A stretch of 64,000 nt of DNA from Aquamicrobium aerolatum DSM 21857. GTDB lineage: Bacteria; Pseudomonadota; Alphaproteobacteria; Rhizobiales; Rhizobiaceae. How positions within the stretch are numbered: position 1 is the stretch's first letter; each line of letters starts with the position of its first letter. Of this stretch, positions 63,673 through 64,000 are shown one piece after another. The notes below the pieces were generated by a model. It saw only the letters and a list, made by a program, of their open reading frames with translations, was not told the origin of the DNA and did not search any database. The position numbers and the translations under genes are program-made. The stretch spans positions 141,163-205,162 of the forward strand of contig NZ_FORF01000004.1 in the NCBI RefSeq assembly GCF_900113935.1, read 5' to 3'.

Positions 63673-64000
63673 CTACGCCGCCAATTGCTCCGTCATTTCT
63701 GCCGTAGCATAGACCTCATCGGGTGTCCTGCCGTCGAAGGCTGAGTGCAGCCTTCGACGGTTGTAATAGTCGATCCAGGAACCGATGCCGCTGCGCGCCT
63801 CGCTGCCGGTCTCGAAGGCATTGAGGAAGACGCATTCGTATTTGAGGCTGCGCCACAGCCGCTCGATGAAGACGTTGTCCATCCAGCGGCCGCGCCCGTC
63901 CATGGAGATGCGGATGCCGGCATCCTTCAGCGTCGTCGTGAAGGCGAAGCTGGTGAACTGGCTTCCCTGATCCGTGTTGAAGATGTCGGGCCTGCCATGG
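63673..64000 (-). CDS. IS3-family transposase orfB, C-terminal part (runs off the window)
   Basis: The frame is open to the window edge at 64000. It reads DIFNTDQGSQFTSFAFTTTL (second catalytic Asp region), then MDGRGRWMDNVFIERLWRSLKYECV (with the DDE Glu) and ends YYNRRRLHSAFDGRTPDEVY. The stop is at 63673-63675. This is a different IS3 group from the one at 61647-62793. Its right end probably lies in 63590-63670. Confidence 0.85.
   Translation of the reverse strand, partial: HGRPDIFNTDQGSQFTSFAFTTTLKDAGIRISMDGRGRWMDNVFIERLWRSLKYECVFLNAFETGSEARSGIGSWIDYYNRRRLHSAFDGRTPDEVYATAEMTEQLAA

Noticed and set aside
1..64000. CRISPR array
   Set aside because: No regularly spaced short direct repeats were seen anywhere in the window.
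1..64000. rRNA operon or replication origin
   Set aside because: Only one tRNA found; no rRNA-like sequence, dnaA-box cluster or repABC genes seen.

Overview
The window reads as a chromosomal segment of an alphaproteobacterium of the order Hyphomicrobiales (Rhizobiales), probably Phyllobacteriaceae-like. This is inferred from three things: moderately high GC, four copies of a rhizobial-type intergenic mosaic repeat, and typical neighbour pairs (uracil-DNA glycosylase beside ETF-ubiquinone oxidoreductase; PAS histidine kinase beside pepN). I could not run a database search, so the taxonomy and all family names rest on motif recognition.

Region 1 (1-7.8 kb) is the end of an exopolysaccharide locus: a flippase C-terminus, three family-4 glycosyltransferases, an O-antigen-ligase/polymerase-like membrane protein, and a coupled trio (tiny protein, GH10 glycanase, 237-aa protein resembling phage-tail modules). 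Region 2 (7.9-14.8 kb) holds tRNA-Thr(CGT), a phospholipase D/cardiolipin-synthase-like protein, a Tat-exported 5'-nucleotidase with a possible PHO box, an EamA transporter, a nitronate monooxygenase-like flavoprotein and an unknown membrane protein. Region 3 (14.9-20.8 kb) is the four-gene ligase-associated DNA-repair cluster (ATP-dependent ligase, MBL-fold exonuclease, Lhr-like helicase, PdeM phosphoesterase); the ligase reading frame is broken near 15,078. Region 4 (20.8-34.4 kb) is housekeeping: a histidine kinase, pepN, EamA, a uracil-DNA glycosylase without the usual Fe-S cysteines, ETF-QO, an EEP-family protein, AMP nucleosidase and small proteins.

Region 5 (34.4-42.8 kb) is a leucine/isovalerate catabolic locus (both methylcrotonyl-CoA carboxylase subunits, isovaleryl-CoA dehydrogenase, a TetR regulator) interrupted by four unrelated genes. 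Region 6 (43.4-51.5 kb) has a TetR/DUF1772 pair behind a clear promoter-operator palindrome. It also has a Ugp-like ABC uptake operon ending in a GpdQ/CpdA-like phosphodiesterase, led by a DeoR regulator and divergent from a HAD phosphatase. Together these suggest import and hydrolysis of a phosphorylated or polyol-type substrate.

Region 7 (51.5-64 kb) is accessory DNA. It has an AT-richer gene encoding an N-terminal P-loop ATPase fused to a C-terminal TIR domain, which is the best candidate here for a little-described anti-phage or NAD-depleting system. It also has a ParDE toxin-antitoxin pair, a relaxase remnant and a membrane PAS-GGDEF-EAL protein with a degenerate GGDEF site. Beyond these lies a mosaic of broken IS3, IS66, IS21 and IS1182-like elements surrounding a block (VWA fragment, diguanylate cyclase, periplasmic binding protein) that looks foreign to the rest of the window.
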